From: Bacteroides sp. UBA939 | Lineage (GTDB): Bacteria; Bacteroidota; Bacteroidia; Bacteroidales; Bacteroidaceae | Assembly: GCF_002293435.1 (NCBI RefSeq) | Contig: NZ_DBDF01000155.1 | Span: forward strand, 1 to 19,076 | Reading direction: 5' to 3' | Length of the DNA: 19,076 nt | Part shown: in pieces, positions 1-9,086 of the stretch | Layout of the letters: each line of letters begins with the position of its first letter | How positions within the stretch are numbered: the first letter of the stretch is position 1 | Notes under the pieces: generated by a model | Seen by the model: the letters and a program-made list of their open reading frames with translations, nothing else | The model's database searches: none | Told to the model about the DNA's origin: nothing | Translations under genes and position numbers: made by a program

Positions 1-20
1 TAATTATGAACAGCTACTTA
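1..20. repeat. partial copy of the 10817-10866 palindrome arm
   Basis: The first 20 bases of the window are identical to 10846-10865, the right arm of a perfect hairpin between the HTCS gene and the operon. The match runs up to the window edge, so the other arm, if present, lies outside. It sits about 90 bases beyond the stop codon of the minus-strand gene ending at 110. The remaining bases 21-109 show no gene and no clear signal. Confidence 0.75.
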
Positions 21-109
21 TGCGAATATAGTTAATAGAAAGATTGCTTCTTTGGTTTATAGTAATATCTTTTAAAGAATTAACATTTGAATGTCTTATA
101 TAGATAAAG

Positions 110-2797
110 TCAATAAGAACCACTGTGCCGCGATATTACCTTCTCTCCCGAATAAATAAGGTTGCCCGAGGTGCAGACACCTTCTATCACTACCCCATAA
201 TCGGCAGCAGAATCGGCTGTATAGAAACTGACATGAGCCATTCCCGATTCGTCAACCTGCACATTCGGATTCCAGTATATCGTAGAGCGCAAGTCGGGCG
301 TGGTAGATTCTTTCTTCGCCTTTGTGTCATACGCCGGTGAATAAAACTCTACCGTCTGCTGATAGCCTACACTTGCAACAGTCTGTATGTTGCTGTTCAT
401 TTTGTTTTTCTGCACAAATCCGTTTTTCGTAGTGACTACGATGGCGCCATTCATCGCAGCCGCCCCGTAAAGAGCGCCGACAGAGGTGGCAGGAGAGTAG
501 AAAACATCTTTAATGTCGTCCACATTCAACATGTTAAAGTCAAAGTTTTCTTCGGGTATATTATCCAACAGTACCATGAGCGGAGCATTTCGATAAAATA
601 CCTCCTCATTACGGACAGTGATGCCCGGCAAGCGCCGCAACAGGTCGAAGACAGAGAGGAAATTCCCTTTTTTTACATCCTCCTCCGTCAGTACCTTGGA
701 AGTGGCAACCGAATAAAAGGGAGATTCCGTCTTCCGAACCTGCCCTCTCCTGGCTGTCACTATTACTTCTGCCAGATTATAGACTCTCATTCCATTTTCT
801 ATCGTGTACTTCTGGTCCATCTTTGCCATAAAGTATTCTTCTATATGCGGTTTCTTAAAGCGGGGAATAAATCCGAACCGGGGAGCAGGAAATGATTTAT
901 AAGGTTCCAGCTCTATAAAGACTTTTGAAGACCCTTTTTTGCTAAGAGCCTGAACTATATACTGAGTGCCATTGGGGTATTCCAGCCCACTGAACACGAA
1001 CCTCCCATCCCGGCCGGGCTTTGTCAGCTCTGTCCCAATGAGTGAGTCTTTGACGGCAAGTAAAGAAATGTTCCCATCTTTCAGTACAGAGAAAAAGCCT
1101 TCTACTTTGCCGGATACCTCATCGCCCAACTCCGGGCTGTAGGCCAGGGTATGCGTCACGTTGCCTTTCAGCACCTCCGGAATGTTGTATTTTCGCCAGC
1201 CTTGTGTCATCATCAACAAATCCAGGGCGTAAGAAGAACTGCGGTTATCGTGCAGGTAGCTCAATGGCGATTCAATGTATCCTTTAAGATCAGAAGTGAG
1301 CAATAAAGTAGAAACGATGTTGGAAACAGTGTCCGGTTTCACATCTGTTTTATCGACAACAGCCAGCGAGAAGTTGCCCGGCATGGGACTCCCGTTTATA
1401 TCCTTGACGTATATATCCATCTCTACCTTCTCTCTTGCCAGGTAGTTTTCGCGGTCGAGCCTGACTTCAGTCTGCGCCAGCGCACCCTCTTGCATGGAAA
1501 AAACGAGGCGCTCGCTCAGAATGTTTCTTCCTTCATCAATCAGCAGGAAGTGTACGATTCCTGCAGGAAAGAAGTCTTTTTCAAAATCAACATAAGGTTG
1601 CCTGCCATCCCAGGGCTGCGCATACAGAACGATGCCACGCAAATGAGCTACCAACATCAACGAAGTCCCCAACGCAGTATCAGGTGATTTGGAAAGGCTC
1701 ACCCGCAAATGGTTTTTAGCCCAAAGCGTGTTCAGAGAGATAGCATCCGGAGAGGGGGCGGGCAACTCAAATTGCTTGGAAATACCTGTTCCGTCAGTGC
1801 AAACGGCATGATACTTTTTCCCGGGAGCGTAATACATCCGGAAACTCCCCATACCCAAATGGAGACTTTTAAAGTCAGCACATACCTGACCTTCGTCGTC
1901 AAGTACCTGACCTTCTATTTCTGTAGACAAGCCATCGGCGTCAATCGCCTTGAATGCCATTTTAGTTGTGGTAGCCTGGGCTGCATGGCCTCCTTCGGGG
2001 AAGAAAGCCACGTCAAAGGTTTTGCTTAATTCGGGGATTCTGAAGTAGCGGTTGGAAATCTTGCTGTCGTACACTGTTTGCAGCAAGAAGGTGCGCGAGG
2101 CGGGAATCTCTTTTCCCTTGAAAGTATAATGAGCTTTTTCTCCTTCAAAGGTTAAGACTCTTCCTTTCTTGTCCCTGTCTCCATCGGGAAAAAGAAGAAC
2201 CTGTGTAGGGATGACGGACCGGTTGTCCGGCTTGCTGAGGAAATTGATTTCCGCATGAATGTCGTTTTTATCGGCAGAGAAACTGATTTCCGGAGAAATG
2301 GCTTCGGACACGGGGTCTGATACATAAATCAATTTATGGGAGAAATACGCTTCGTCCATATTCTGCATAAACCGGGTATAGGCTCTAAGGGAGTAATTTC
2401 CCTCCGGCAGGTCTTCGCCCAATGGGATATGTCCATAGAAACCACCCAAAGAGTCCGGTCTTATTTTTACTCTCTCCACCAGGTTGCCCAGCGGATTCAC
2501 TAATTCCACATATACATACCGGCTGGCATTGGCTTGCTTCAGCATAAGAGCATCCACCAAGTGCGCTCTGAACCAAAGGGTTTCACCGGACATATAGATG
2601 CCACGGTCCGTCTGAAGATAAATCTTCTCCTGCGGGAAATGCGACAACTCTTCCCAGAACAGATTTTCAATAGTATCTGATACTATTTGTTGGGTACGAA
2701 TGCTATCGCCATGCGAAACAGCCCAAAGATCCAAAGATGCCGTCAGGCAGCATAACGCAACAATCAATTTACTAAAGCCATTTGAAATAGTTCCCAT
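110..2797 (-). CDS. MG2-like protein with C-terminal TonB plug domain, no barrel
   Basis: This is an 895-residue exported protein. Residues 1-26 form a signal peptide (hydrophobic core, ending near LDLWA) with no lipobox cysteine at its end. Residues 55-85 read EKIYLQTDRGIYMSGETLWF, the hallmark of MG2 (alpha-2-macroglobulin-type) beta domains in Bacteroidetes. A long beta-rich region follows. Near residue 675 comes LAEVIVTARR, then a TonB-receptor plug-like domain to about 800 (SVFDLLRRLPGITV, then GALYGAAAMNGAIVVTTKNG). Only about 95 residues remain, ending in a short beta segment, so no 22-strand barrel can follow and this cannot be a complete transporter. The family is known in Bacteroides but its function is not established; a cell-envelope partner of SusC-type receptors is a guess. 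It lies 169 bp after the preceding lipoprotein gene, beyond a terminator-like hairpin, so it may be transcribed only partly with the operon. I found no convincing promoter of its own. Confidence 0.8.
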   Translation of the reverse strand: MGTISNGFSKLIVALCCLTASLDLWAVSHGDSIRTQQIVSDTIENLFWEELSHFPQEKIYLQTDRGIYMSGETLWFRAHLVDALMLKQANASRYVYVELVNPLGNLVERVKIRPDSLGGFYGHIPLGEDLPEGNYSLRAYTRFMQNMDEAYFSHKLIYVSDPVSEAISPEISFSADKNDIHAEINFLSKPDNRSVIPTQVLLFPDGDRDKKGRVLTFEGEKAHYTFKGKEIPASRTFLLQTVYDSKISNRYFRIPELSKTFDVAFFPEGGHAAQATTTKMAFKAIDADGLSTEIEGQVLDDEGQVCADFKSLHLGMGSFRMYYAPGKKYHAVCTDGTGISKQFELPAPSPDAISLNTLWAKNHLRVSLSKSPDTALGTSLMLVAHLRGIVLYAQPWDGRQPYVDFEKDFFPAGIVHFLLIDEGRNILSERLVFSMQEGALAQTEVRLDRENYLAREKVEMDIYVKDINGSPMPGNFSLAVVDKTDVKPDTVSNIVSTLLLTSDLKGYIESPLSYLHDNRSSSYALDLLMMTQGWRKYNIPEVLKGNVTHTLAYSPELGDEVSGKVEGFFSVLKDGNISLLAVKDSLIGTELTKPGRDGRFVFSGLEYPNGTQYIVQALSKKGSSKVFIELEPYKSFPAPRFGFIPRFKKPHIEEYFMAKMDQKYTIENGMRVYNLAEVIVTARRGQVRKTESPFYSVATSKVLTEEDVKKGNFLSVFDLLRRLPGITVRNEEVFYRNAPLMVLLDNIPEENFDFNMLNVDDIKDVFYSPATSVGALYGAAAMNGAIVVTTKNGFVQKNKMNSNIQTVASVGYQQTVEFYSPAYDTKAKKESTTPDLRSTIYWNPNVQVDESGMAHVSFYTADSAADYGVVIEGVCTSGNLIYSGEKVISRHSGSY

Positions 2798-2857
2798 AAT
2801 CTTTTTGCTTAATTGTTTATGTTTTATGCATTATAAACACATTCTATGATTTTGCAA

Positions 2858-2887
2858 AAAGTGGCGCTTCTCACGAAGCACCACTTT
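2858..2887 (-). terminator. intrinsic-terminator-like hairpin after the DUF4361 gene
   Basis: Arms 2858-2869 (AAAGTGGCGCTT) and 2876-2887 (AAGCACCACTTT) pair over 12 positions with a 6-base loop. The one mismatch becomes a G-U pair in the minus-strand RNA. On that strand the stem is followed at once by a run of U (complement of A at 2856-2860). It lies about 80 bases after the stop of the 2967-3893 gene and about 60 bases before the start of the 2797 gene. It could end or attenuate the operon transcript before the last gene. Confidence 0.6.
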
Positions 2888-2890
2888 CTT

Positions 2891-2924
2891 AAGCTAGTGG
2901 TAATAAAAAATGTAATTCTAGCTT
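2891..2924. repeat. short 7-bp inverted repeat
   Basis: AAGCTAG (2891-2897) and CTAGCTT (2918-2924) are perfect inverted arms with a 20-base AT-rich loop, directly before the terminator-like hairpin in the transcript. The function is unknown and it may be chance in AT-rich DNA. Confidence 0.3.
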
Positions 2925-2966
2925 TTAAACTTTCACTTAACGTTATTTCCTTAAACTATTAATCTC

Positions 2967-3893
2967 TTAATAGTCATATTTCCGATTTTCTTCCATCCAG
3001 TCGTTTATTATACGTACTTCATCATTATTCTTACGCTCCCTGTACACAAACCCTCTGGTCTTCTTCAGGATACCGTCTTCTTCGAAAGTGTACCACAAAT
3101 CGTACACTTCCATTTCCGGATAGTATTTACCACCGCCACTGACCAGTTTAAATTTGTCCCAAGGATTCAGGGTTACCGAATTGTCCGGGTTGACAGTGAT
3201 ATTAAAACAAAAGTCCGGTCTGTAATCGGTTGTTCCTTTCACCCATTCGTTCTTCTGATGATACATGCGCACTGTATTACCATCTACCACCGCCTGCAAG
3301 GTGCGAGGCGTCTTATAGATGATAGAATCTTTCGGATTGTCGGCAGGCTTAATCACACCATCCATGTAATAAAGACCCGAATAATCATTCATCAGATTCA
3401 AACGAATCAGAACCACCGTATCTTCCTTCGCCAGTTCGAAGTGAGAGGTTTCTTCCAACTTAAACGCAAGCATATAGAGTGAATCTATATGTAAAGAGGC
3501 CGGATCAATGTTAATAGGATACAAACCGTATGTTTCACCTTTCTTTACCACCGCATTTTCTTGCGGAAAGCTATAGACACCATTTGCCAACGTACGGTAC
3601 ATGATATCGTCTGACACCCGTTCTCTTTGGTTGTAGTTCTCAATGCTGGAAGGGGACTCTTTCACTTTGACTGTCACATCCATTTTTGTTGGCTGCGAGC
3701 CACTGATAGCCACCGACGCATATATGGTATCCCATGCATAACCGAGATTCAGATTCTTATTTATAATCCTGTTTCTTGCGCCAACAAGATAAACCGACTC
3801 AGGATATAAATCCTCATTCATAGGTATCCTACTATCGCAGCCCACCATACAGATGGTAAGTAAGGCAAGCAATAAAAATGCTATTTTTCTCAT
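2967..3893 (-). CDS. surface lipoprotein, DUF1735/DUF4361-like (SusE position)
   Basis: This is a 308-residue lipoprotein. A type II signal peptide ends in the lipobox MVGC, with the acylated cysteine at residue 19. Residues 30-155 (VYLVGARN, then WDTIYASVAISGSQP and KVKESPSSIENYN) resemble the DUF1735 N-terminal beta domain. Residues 169-300 (NDYSGLYYMDG, then WYTFEEDG and INDWMEEN) resemble the DUF4361 C-terminal domain. Such proteins are usually encoded next to SusD in Bacteroides and are assumed to be surface glycan-binding proteins; no enzymatic motif is visible. It starts 37 bases after the SusD stop codon and is probably the last gene of the operon before a terminator-like hairpin. Domain names were assigned by reading and not by a profile search. 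Confidence 0.8.
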   Translation of the reverse strand: MRKIAFLLLALLTICMVGCDSRIPMNEDLYPESVYLVGARNRIINKNLNLGYAWDTIYASVAISGSQPTKMDVTVKVKESPSSIENYNQRERVSDDIMYRTLANGVYSFPQENAVVKKGETYGLYPINIDPASLHIDSLYMLAFKLEETSHFELAKEDTVVLIRLNLMNDYSGLYYMDGVIKPADNPKDSIIYKTPRTLQAVVDGNTVRMYHQKNEWVKGTTDYRPDFCFNITVNPDNSVTLNPWDKFKLVSGGGKYYPEMEVYDLWYTFEEDGILKKTRGFVYRERKNNDEVRIINDWMEENRKYDY

Positions 3894-3930
3894 ATCATTT
3901 TAAGTTACTAAGTTTTTAATATGTTACCGT

Positions 3931-5958
3931 TTACCATCCCGGATTTTGTACCAGTTTACCATTCTTTCTCAATACATTTCTGTCGAGAGGCCATAAGTAC
4001 ATTTTGTTAGAGAACATGCGCTTCATGGTTTGTTCGGTATTCCAGATTCTTTCCGTATAGAATTGGGCACGTTGTGATTCTCTGGCACTTACATCCAATC
4101 CTCTGATAGGCTTGTTGTAGGCATCATACGCATCTTTCCAGCGGCGCAAATCCCAATAACGCTGACCTTCGAAAGCAAATTCAATCAGCCTTTCATGCTT
4201 AATCAATTCTCTCATCCTTGATTGGTCTGCCGCATCCGCAGCAGTGATTCCCGGCTGGCCGGCACGATACCGAATCTGATTGAAATAGCTTACCATTTGG
4301 TCAACATCCCTCGTAACCGTTACCTGCGCTTCTTCGTCGGTGTAGGAACCATCCATTTCATTCATCGCCTCCACATAACCCAATAAAGCTTCAGCATAAC
4401 GGAACAACGGATAAGTTTTTGCTTTTACCACTCCTTCCCATACAATGCAATCATCCTGATGTACATACTTACGATTGGTATAGCCAGTTCTGTTTCTTTC
4501 ATTATTGTTATTCAGATTGGAGCCACTGCCTCCAAAATAGTAATCGGCCACATAATTTCTGGTACCTGCCGACAGACCGCTACGGTGAGACGTTGAAGGC
4601 CAGATACAGGCATTAAAACCAATAGTGGCATAAAAACGCGGCTCGCGACCGTTATCCCGATGCGCTCTTAATCCGGAAAGCTGGTAATCCTGAGAGAACG
4701 TTGCATCCTGTCCCACTGCATCCCCAGACTTTTCTTCCGGAGTAGCTTCACTGAACGCCCTTCCATCTGCCATACGATACTCGTCAATCAAATCCAAAGT
4801 TACACTAAACATGGCATTTCCATATACCTTGGAAGGCATGACAAGGCGATAATCTCCATATCCGTTTCCAACGACCATACTGTTCGGAATATAAGAGATA
4901 TACTCTTTTACGACATAAGGCTGAAGAGTACCGTCAAACAGTGTTTTGTATGACTTATAAGCATCTATATCCCCGGATCCATCAGGGAAATTAGCATCGG
5001 ACACAGTGGCGGGAAGAGGCCATGTTCCCGTACCTCTGTCGTTATTTAGTTTGCTCACCGTATGAATGGCATATTTCCTCATATCAATAATCCGCTTGAA
5101 CGTAGCGGCAGCTTTCCCCCACTTTACTTTATCTTCAGTTTGGGAAATGAAGTTTCTTCCCTGGGTATCCTTCCAGTCGGCATAATAGCTGTTTCCGTTA
5201 AAGAGAGGACTGGCGGCATAAAGCTGCATACGCGCTTTGAATGCCAGGGCAGCGCCCTTGGTAGGCAGGTATTGCAATGCTTCTATTCTGTCAATAGGCA
5301 ACAAGCTTGCCGCCATCTCAAAGTCGGCACACACTTTTTCCATGCATTCATCGTAAGTGGAACGTTCAAAAGAAGCGCTTGCCACACCTTCATCCGTATC
5401 AAAAGCACGATCGGGAAGTATCACCACCGGTCCGTACAATCTTACTAAATAGAAATAGAAGTAAGCCCGCAGGAAATAAGCTCTTCCCTTGAAATCGCGC
5501 ATTTCCATTTCTGTAAGTTCTCTGTTTTTCGATATGTTTTCTAAAACGATGTTGGTTTTACGTATTCCTTTATAACAAGTTGGCCACGGATTGTATCTCG
5601 TATTTGTTTCCGTTACTTCATCATAAAGTATCGCATTCCCATTCCATATATACGGAACGATTGCTTCATCCGTTCCCAGCCCAGTGGGCAATGTCGGACT
5701 TTCTCCCCAATCATTACCCGTAAGTCTCGATTCATTAGGAAGCAGAGCAGCTGCTCCATTGATGTATTCTTCTGTTCTGGCGCGGGAGAGGAAAATGGAG
5801 TCGAGCGTAGTCTGATCATATACATATTTTTCAATGTCCAAGTATTCTTCGCATGAACCGAATACGAAACTTGAGCCAAAAACAACGGCTATTATGGCAA
5901 TTTTGCCAAGAAGCCCAAATTTTCTTTTATAATTTCCAAGTTTTATCATAATTGACAT
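3931..5958 (-). CDS. SusD/RagB family outer-membrane lipoprotein
   Basis: This is a 675-residue lipid-anchored glycan-binding partner of SusC. The hydrophobic signal ends at FGSC with the acylated cysteine at residue 36, followed by EEYLD. Family hallmarks are the TPR-like helix near residues 150-175 (RAYFLRAYFYFYLVRLYGPV), the motif around residue 600 (HERLIEFAFEGQRYWDLRRW) and the C-terminal ending LWPLDRNVLRKNGKLVQNPGW-type residues that close nearly all SusD proteins. Its length is on the long side of the usual 500-650. The start used is the upstream ATG; an in-frame ATG three codons later (5947-5949) is an equally possible start. It lies only 6 bases after the SusC stop codon, so the two are almost certainly translated from one message. 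The substrate cannot be predicted from this sequence. Confidence 0.95.
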   Translation of the reverse strand: MSIMIKLGNYKRKFGLLGKIAIIAVVFGSSFVFGSCEEYLDIEKYVYDQTTLDSIFLSRARTEEYINGAAALLPNESRLTGNDWGESPTLPTGLGTDEAIVPYIWNGNAILYDEVTETNTRYNPWPTCYKGIRKTNIVLENISKNRELTEMEMRDFKGRAYFLRAYFYFYLVRLYGPVVILPDRAFDTDEGVASASFERSTYDECMEKVCADFEMAASLLPIDRIEALQYLPTKGAALAFKARMQLYAASPLFNGNSYYADWKDTQGRNFISQTEDKVKWGKAAATFKRIIDMRKYAIHTVSKLNNDRGTGTWPLPATVSDANFPDGSGDIDAYKSYKTLFDGTLQPYVVKEYISYIPNSMVVGNGYGDYRLVMPSKVYGNAMFSVTLDLIDEYRMADGRAFSEATPEEKSGDAVGQDATFSQDYQLSGLRAHRDNGREPRFYATIGFNACIWPSTSHRSGLSAGTRNYVADYYFGGSGSNLNNNNERNRTGYTNRKYVHQDDCIVWEGVVKAKTYPLFRYAEALLGYVEAMNEMDGSYTDEEAQVTVTRDVDQMVSYFNQIRYRAGQPGITAADAADQSRMRELIKHERLIEFAFEGQRYWDLRRWKDAYDAYNKPIRGLDVSARESQRAQFYTERIWNTEQTMKRMFSNKMYLWPLDRNVLRKNGKLVQNPGW

Positions 5959-5964
5959 ATTTCA

Positions 5965-8900
5965 TTAGAATGAAAGATTAAGTTGCAAGGTATAGACCCG
6001 TTGGATAGGATAAACTGTCCCATTTCTATAAGCCTGTGAAGGATCCAGGATTTTCTCTTTAGACCATAGAGCCAGATTATCGCCAATCACACTGATCACT
6101 GCTTTCTGAAGACCAAACTTCTGGAGCATTTTACTCTTTGCTGTATAAGAAATTTGTACATTCTTCAACCGGAGATAACTACCATCAGACAGCCAGAAAC
6201 TAGACTCTCGACTGTTATTGCCGCTACCTCCATAGTAAAGTCGGGGATACTTGGCATTCGGATTCTCCGTAGCCGGATTACCGGAAATTTCACGGGAAAT
6301 CCAGCGATTTGCCGGATTGGCAAAATCCGTAATCACATTACCTGCATTACCTGCGGCAAACGGTTGATACATATAACCACCCTTGAAATAAGTAACGCGG
6401 CTTGTTCCTTCAAACAAAATGCTCACATTCAGGTTCTTCCAGTTGAATTCCGTGGCAAATCCATACTGTATTTGAGGCACGTTAGAATACTTCAACGGTA
6501 CCACGTCGTCATCGTTCACAACTCCGTCGCCATTGATATCTTTATACTTGATATCGCCCGGCAGGTAGCTGCCAAATTCCTGACGGGGACTGTTGTCTAC
6601 ATCTACTTGGTCTTTAAACAAGCCCAAGGCTACCAATCCTCTTCTGATTTCATTTTGATATCCTACAGCCGTTTGGTAAGGATATCTCTTGAGGTCTTCT
6701 TCAAAATTGGTAATTTCGTTCATGGACTGTGTGTAGTTGGCACGCACCACCAGGTATTTATCATCGGTACCCAAAGGCTGTGTGTAAGCGATAGTACCAT
6801 CCATACCCCAGCTCTTCATTTCGCCCACATTCGCCCAAGGCAACGATACAAGCCCCATTTCCTCAGGCACACTCTGACGTTGCTGATAAATACCCGAACG
6901 TTTATCCTTAAAGAAATCGACAGTCATATCAAACCGTTCGTGGAAGAAACGCATATCAATACCTATATTCGATTTTATAGCTTTCTCCCATCGCAAGTTG
7001 TTGGATCCCACTTGTGTCTCCGTTACGCCAGAACCGTTATTCCAAATGCCGGATCCTGTATAACCTATCAAAGTCAAATACGGGAAACGTACCGAATCGT
7101 CCCGAGTAATGCGGTCGTTACCTACCACACCATACGAAGCTCTGATTTTGAAGTAGTTGATGAAATTGTTCTTATCGCGGATAGATCTATACTGCGTAGG
7201 AGACCATCCAACGGAAACAGCCGGGAACCAACCGAACTTCTTGCCTTTCTCGAAAGCTTCCGAACCGGTGTATCCCACATTAAATTCAGCCATATAGATA
7301 TCATCATACGAATAAGAAAAACGACTTGAATAGCTATTGTAACGTTTAGGAATAGCAGTTAGCAACCGCCTGAATTTGGATGCCTCGTAATCGCTCCAAT
7401 CGGCCTTAATCAAACCACCCACACGATGAACTTCATTAAACACGCGGTCGTAGTTAAGGCGGAATTCGAAGTAAATTTTACGATCGTTTTCCCTTTCATT
7501 GATGAAAGAAGGGTCTGTAGCATCAGACATCTTTTCCATATCAAGTGTCCCATCGCGTTTACGGCCATGGGCATAATAAATAGCCGGCGATTTTTGACGA
7601 ATTTGTGTCAATGAGCTATTGACGTCGATGTTAACCAATCCTGCAATACTAAGCCCGGGAGTAATCGCTTTCAAATCCTGGTTGAGCTGCATTGTTATTT
7701 TATTGTTGTTGGCAAAGAGTTGTCTATACCCCGTCGAATTCAATAATACATAAGGACTGATTTCAGAATGACCCACCCCGTAACCCGGAGCCTGCCCGGT
7801 GGTGTACATCAACGGAACTGTAACGGGTGTGAGATAAGCTTGCGCTTCCCACAACACCCCACTATCGTTTCCATATCCCGGATAATTCTGGGTAACGATA
7901 ACAGTTTCTTCATTTAGCGAAAGAGTAGTAGTAGGAGTGACATTCACATCTACATTGGCACGGAAATTGAATTTATTGTAATTTACGTTTGTGTTATATC
8001 TGTTTACGCCTTTATCTTGCTTAAAAATGGCGTCCTTTGTTGTAAAACCGGTACTGATGTAATAGCGGGCGACCTCTCCACCACCCGATGCGCTCATAAA
8101 ATATTGTTGATTCCAGGTATAGTCTTTCAGGATCACATCCCGCCAGTCCACATCCGGATGAAGATCTGGATCCATGTGATTGGCAAACAAGCCTAAATCC
8201 ACATCTGTGTAAACAGGAATACCTCCGCGCGTTACAGATGCTTCGTTGGCAAGTGCCGCATATTCTGCCGCACGTACATATTCAGGCATATGCGGAGAAT
8301 AAGAAAGACCGGTGTTCGCCTTTACCTGCAGGTTCAGCTTTCCGGCTTTACCCTTCTTGGTAGTTACCAATACCACACCATTGGCACCACGCACACCGTA
8401 AACGGCTGTAGAAGAGGCATCTTTCAAAATAGAAAAGCTTTCGATGTCTTCAGGGTCAAGTGTGTTCAGGTTTCCCTCAATACCGTCAATCAGTACCAAC
8501 GCACCCTGTCCGGCGCCAAATGTACTGATACCACGTACCCAGAATTCAGAGAAGTCGTTGCCCGGCTCACCGCTACGAGTAACGGAGATGATACCCGGAA
8601 CACGTCCTCCAAGCATATTGGTTACCGATGAAGCAGGCGTCTTCAGTGTAGCTACTTCGACTCCGGTAATGGCGCCTGTTACATTGATCTTTTTCTGCAC
8701 CTTACCCGATGCCGTAATCACAACTTCATCCGTCATGTTAGAACTCTCTTTCAGTACCACACGCATGCGCTCGTCGCTTTTAGTCATCCGGATTTCCAGC
8801 GGATCATATCCTACGTAGGATACAACCAACGTGTTTCCGGCCTTTATTCCTGACATTCTGAAACGACCGTCAATATCCGTGATGGTACCCATAGAGGGTA

Positions 8901-9048
8901 CTTCCTTTACAGAAACCGATACTCCGATTAAGGTTTCACCTTTCTCGTCCATAATCGAACCCGAAGCTATCACAGTCTGCTGTGCATAAGCTGAATTCAT
9001 AGAAGTCACCCATGCCACAAGAAACAGTAGTATATATTTTATCTTCAT
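5965..9048 (-). CDS. SusC/RagA family TonB-dependent outer-membrane transporter
   Basis: This is a 1027-residue TonB-dependent importer, thought to take up the oligosaccharide captured by SusD. The signal peptide ends at residue 22 (NSAYA before QQ). Residues 25-100 form the carboxypeptidase-regulatory-like domain of SusC proteins (DEKGETLIGVSVSV, then TDIDGRFRM and VVSYVGY). DEVVITASG near 108 is the TonB-box region. The plug covers about 115-235, with LVLIDGIEGNLNTLDPEDIE and STAVYGVRGANGVVLVTTKK. The rest is the barrel, with the SusC-typical DINGDGVVNDDDVV segment and a terminal LQLNLSF whose last Phe fits barrel assembly signals. No extra signalling domain for an ECF-sigma/anti-sigma pair is evident, in keeping with control by the HTCS. 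It follows the IPT-NHL gene after 38 bases and precedes SusD by 6 bases. Confidence 0.96.
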   Translation of the reverse strand: MKIKYILLFLVAWVTSMNSAYAQQTVIASGSIMDEKGETLIGVSVSVKEVPSMGTITDIDGRFRMSGIKAGNTLVVSYVGYDPLEIRMTKSDERMRVVLKESSNMTDEVVITASGKVQKKINVTGAITGVEVATLKTPASSVTNMLGGRVPGIISVTRSGEPGNDFSEFWVRGISTFGAGQGALVLIDGIEGNLNTLDPEDIESFSILKDASSTAVYGVRGANGVVLVTTKKGKAGKLNLQVKANTGLSYSPHMPEYVRAAEYAALANEASVTRGGIPVYTDVDLGLFANHMDPDLHPDVDWRDVILKDYTWNQQYFMSASGGGEVARYYISTGFTTKDAIFKQDKGVNRYNTNVNYNKFNFRANVDVNVTPTTTLSLNEETVIVTQNYPGYGNDSGVLWEAQAYLTPVTVPLMYTTGQAPGYGVGHSEISPYVLLNSTGYRQLFANNNKITMQLNQDLKAITPGLSIAGLVNIDVNSSLTQIRQKSPAIYYAHGRKRDGTLDMEKMSDATDPSFINERENDRKIYFEFRLNYDRVFNEVHRVGGLIKADWSDYEASKFRRLLTAIPKRYNSYSSRFSYSYDDIYMAEFNVGYTGSEAFEKGKKFGWFPAVSVGWSPTQYRSIRDKNNFINYFKIRASYGVVGNDRITRDDSVRFPYLTLIGYTGSGIWNNGSGVTETQVGSNNLRWEKAIKSNIGIDMRFFHERFDMTVDFFKDKRSGIYQQRQSVPEEMGLVSLPWANVGEMKSWGMDGTIAYTQPLGTDDKYLVVRANYTQSMNEITNFEEDLKRYPYQTAVGYQNEIRRGLVALGLFKDQVDVDNSPRQEFGSYLPGDIKYKDINGDGVVNDDDVVPLKYSNVPQIQYGFATEFNWKNLNVSILFEGTSRVTYFKGGYMYQPFAAGNAGNVITDFANPANRWISREISGNPATENPNAKYPRLYYGGSGNNSRESSFWLSDGSYLRLKNVQISYTAKSKMLQKFGLQKAVISVIGDNLALWSKEKILDPSQAYRNGTVYPIQRVYTLQLNLSF

Positions 9049-9086
9049 TTTTGATTCTTTTTATATTATTCTTTTTACTATTTCCA

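Noticed and set aside
110..2797. Full TonB-dependent receptor
   Set aside because: The plug lies at the C-terminal end with only about 95 residues after it, so no barrel is encoded.
6154..7329. 391-residue open frame antisense to SusC
   Set aside because: It lies wholly within the SusC gene, with low-complexity Ile/Arg/His-rich composition and no domain; an antisense shadow.
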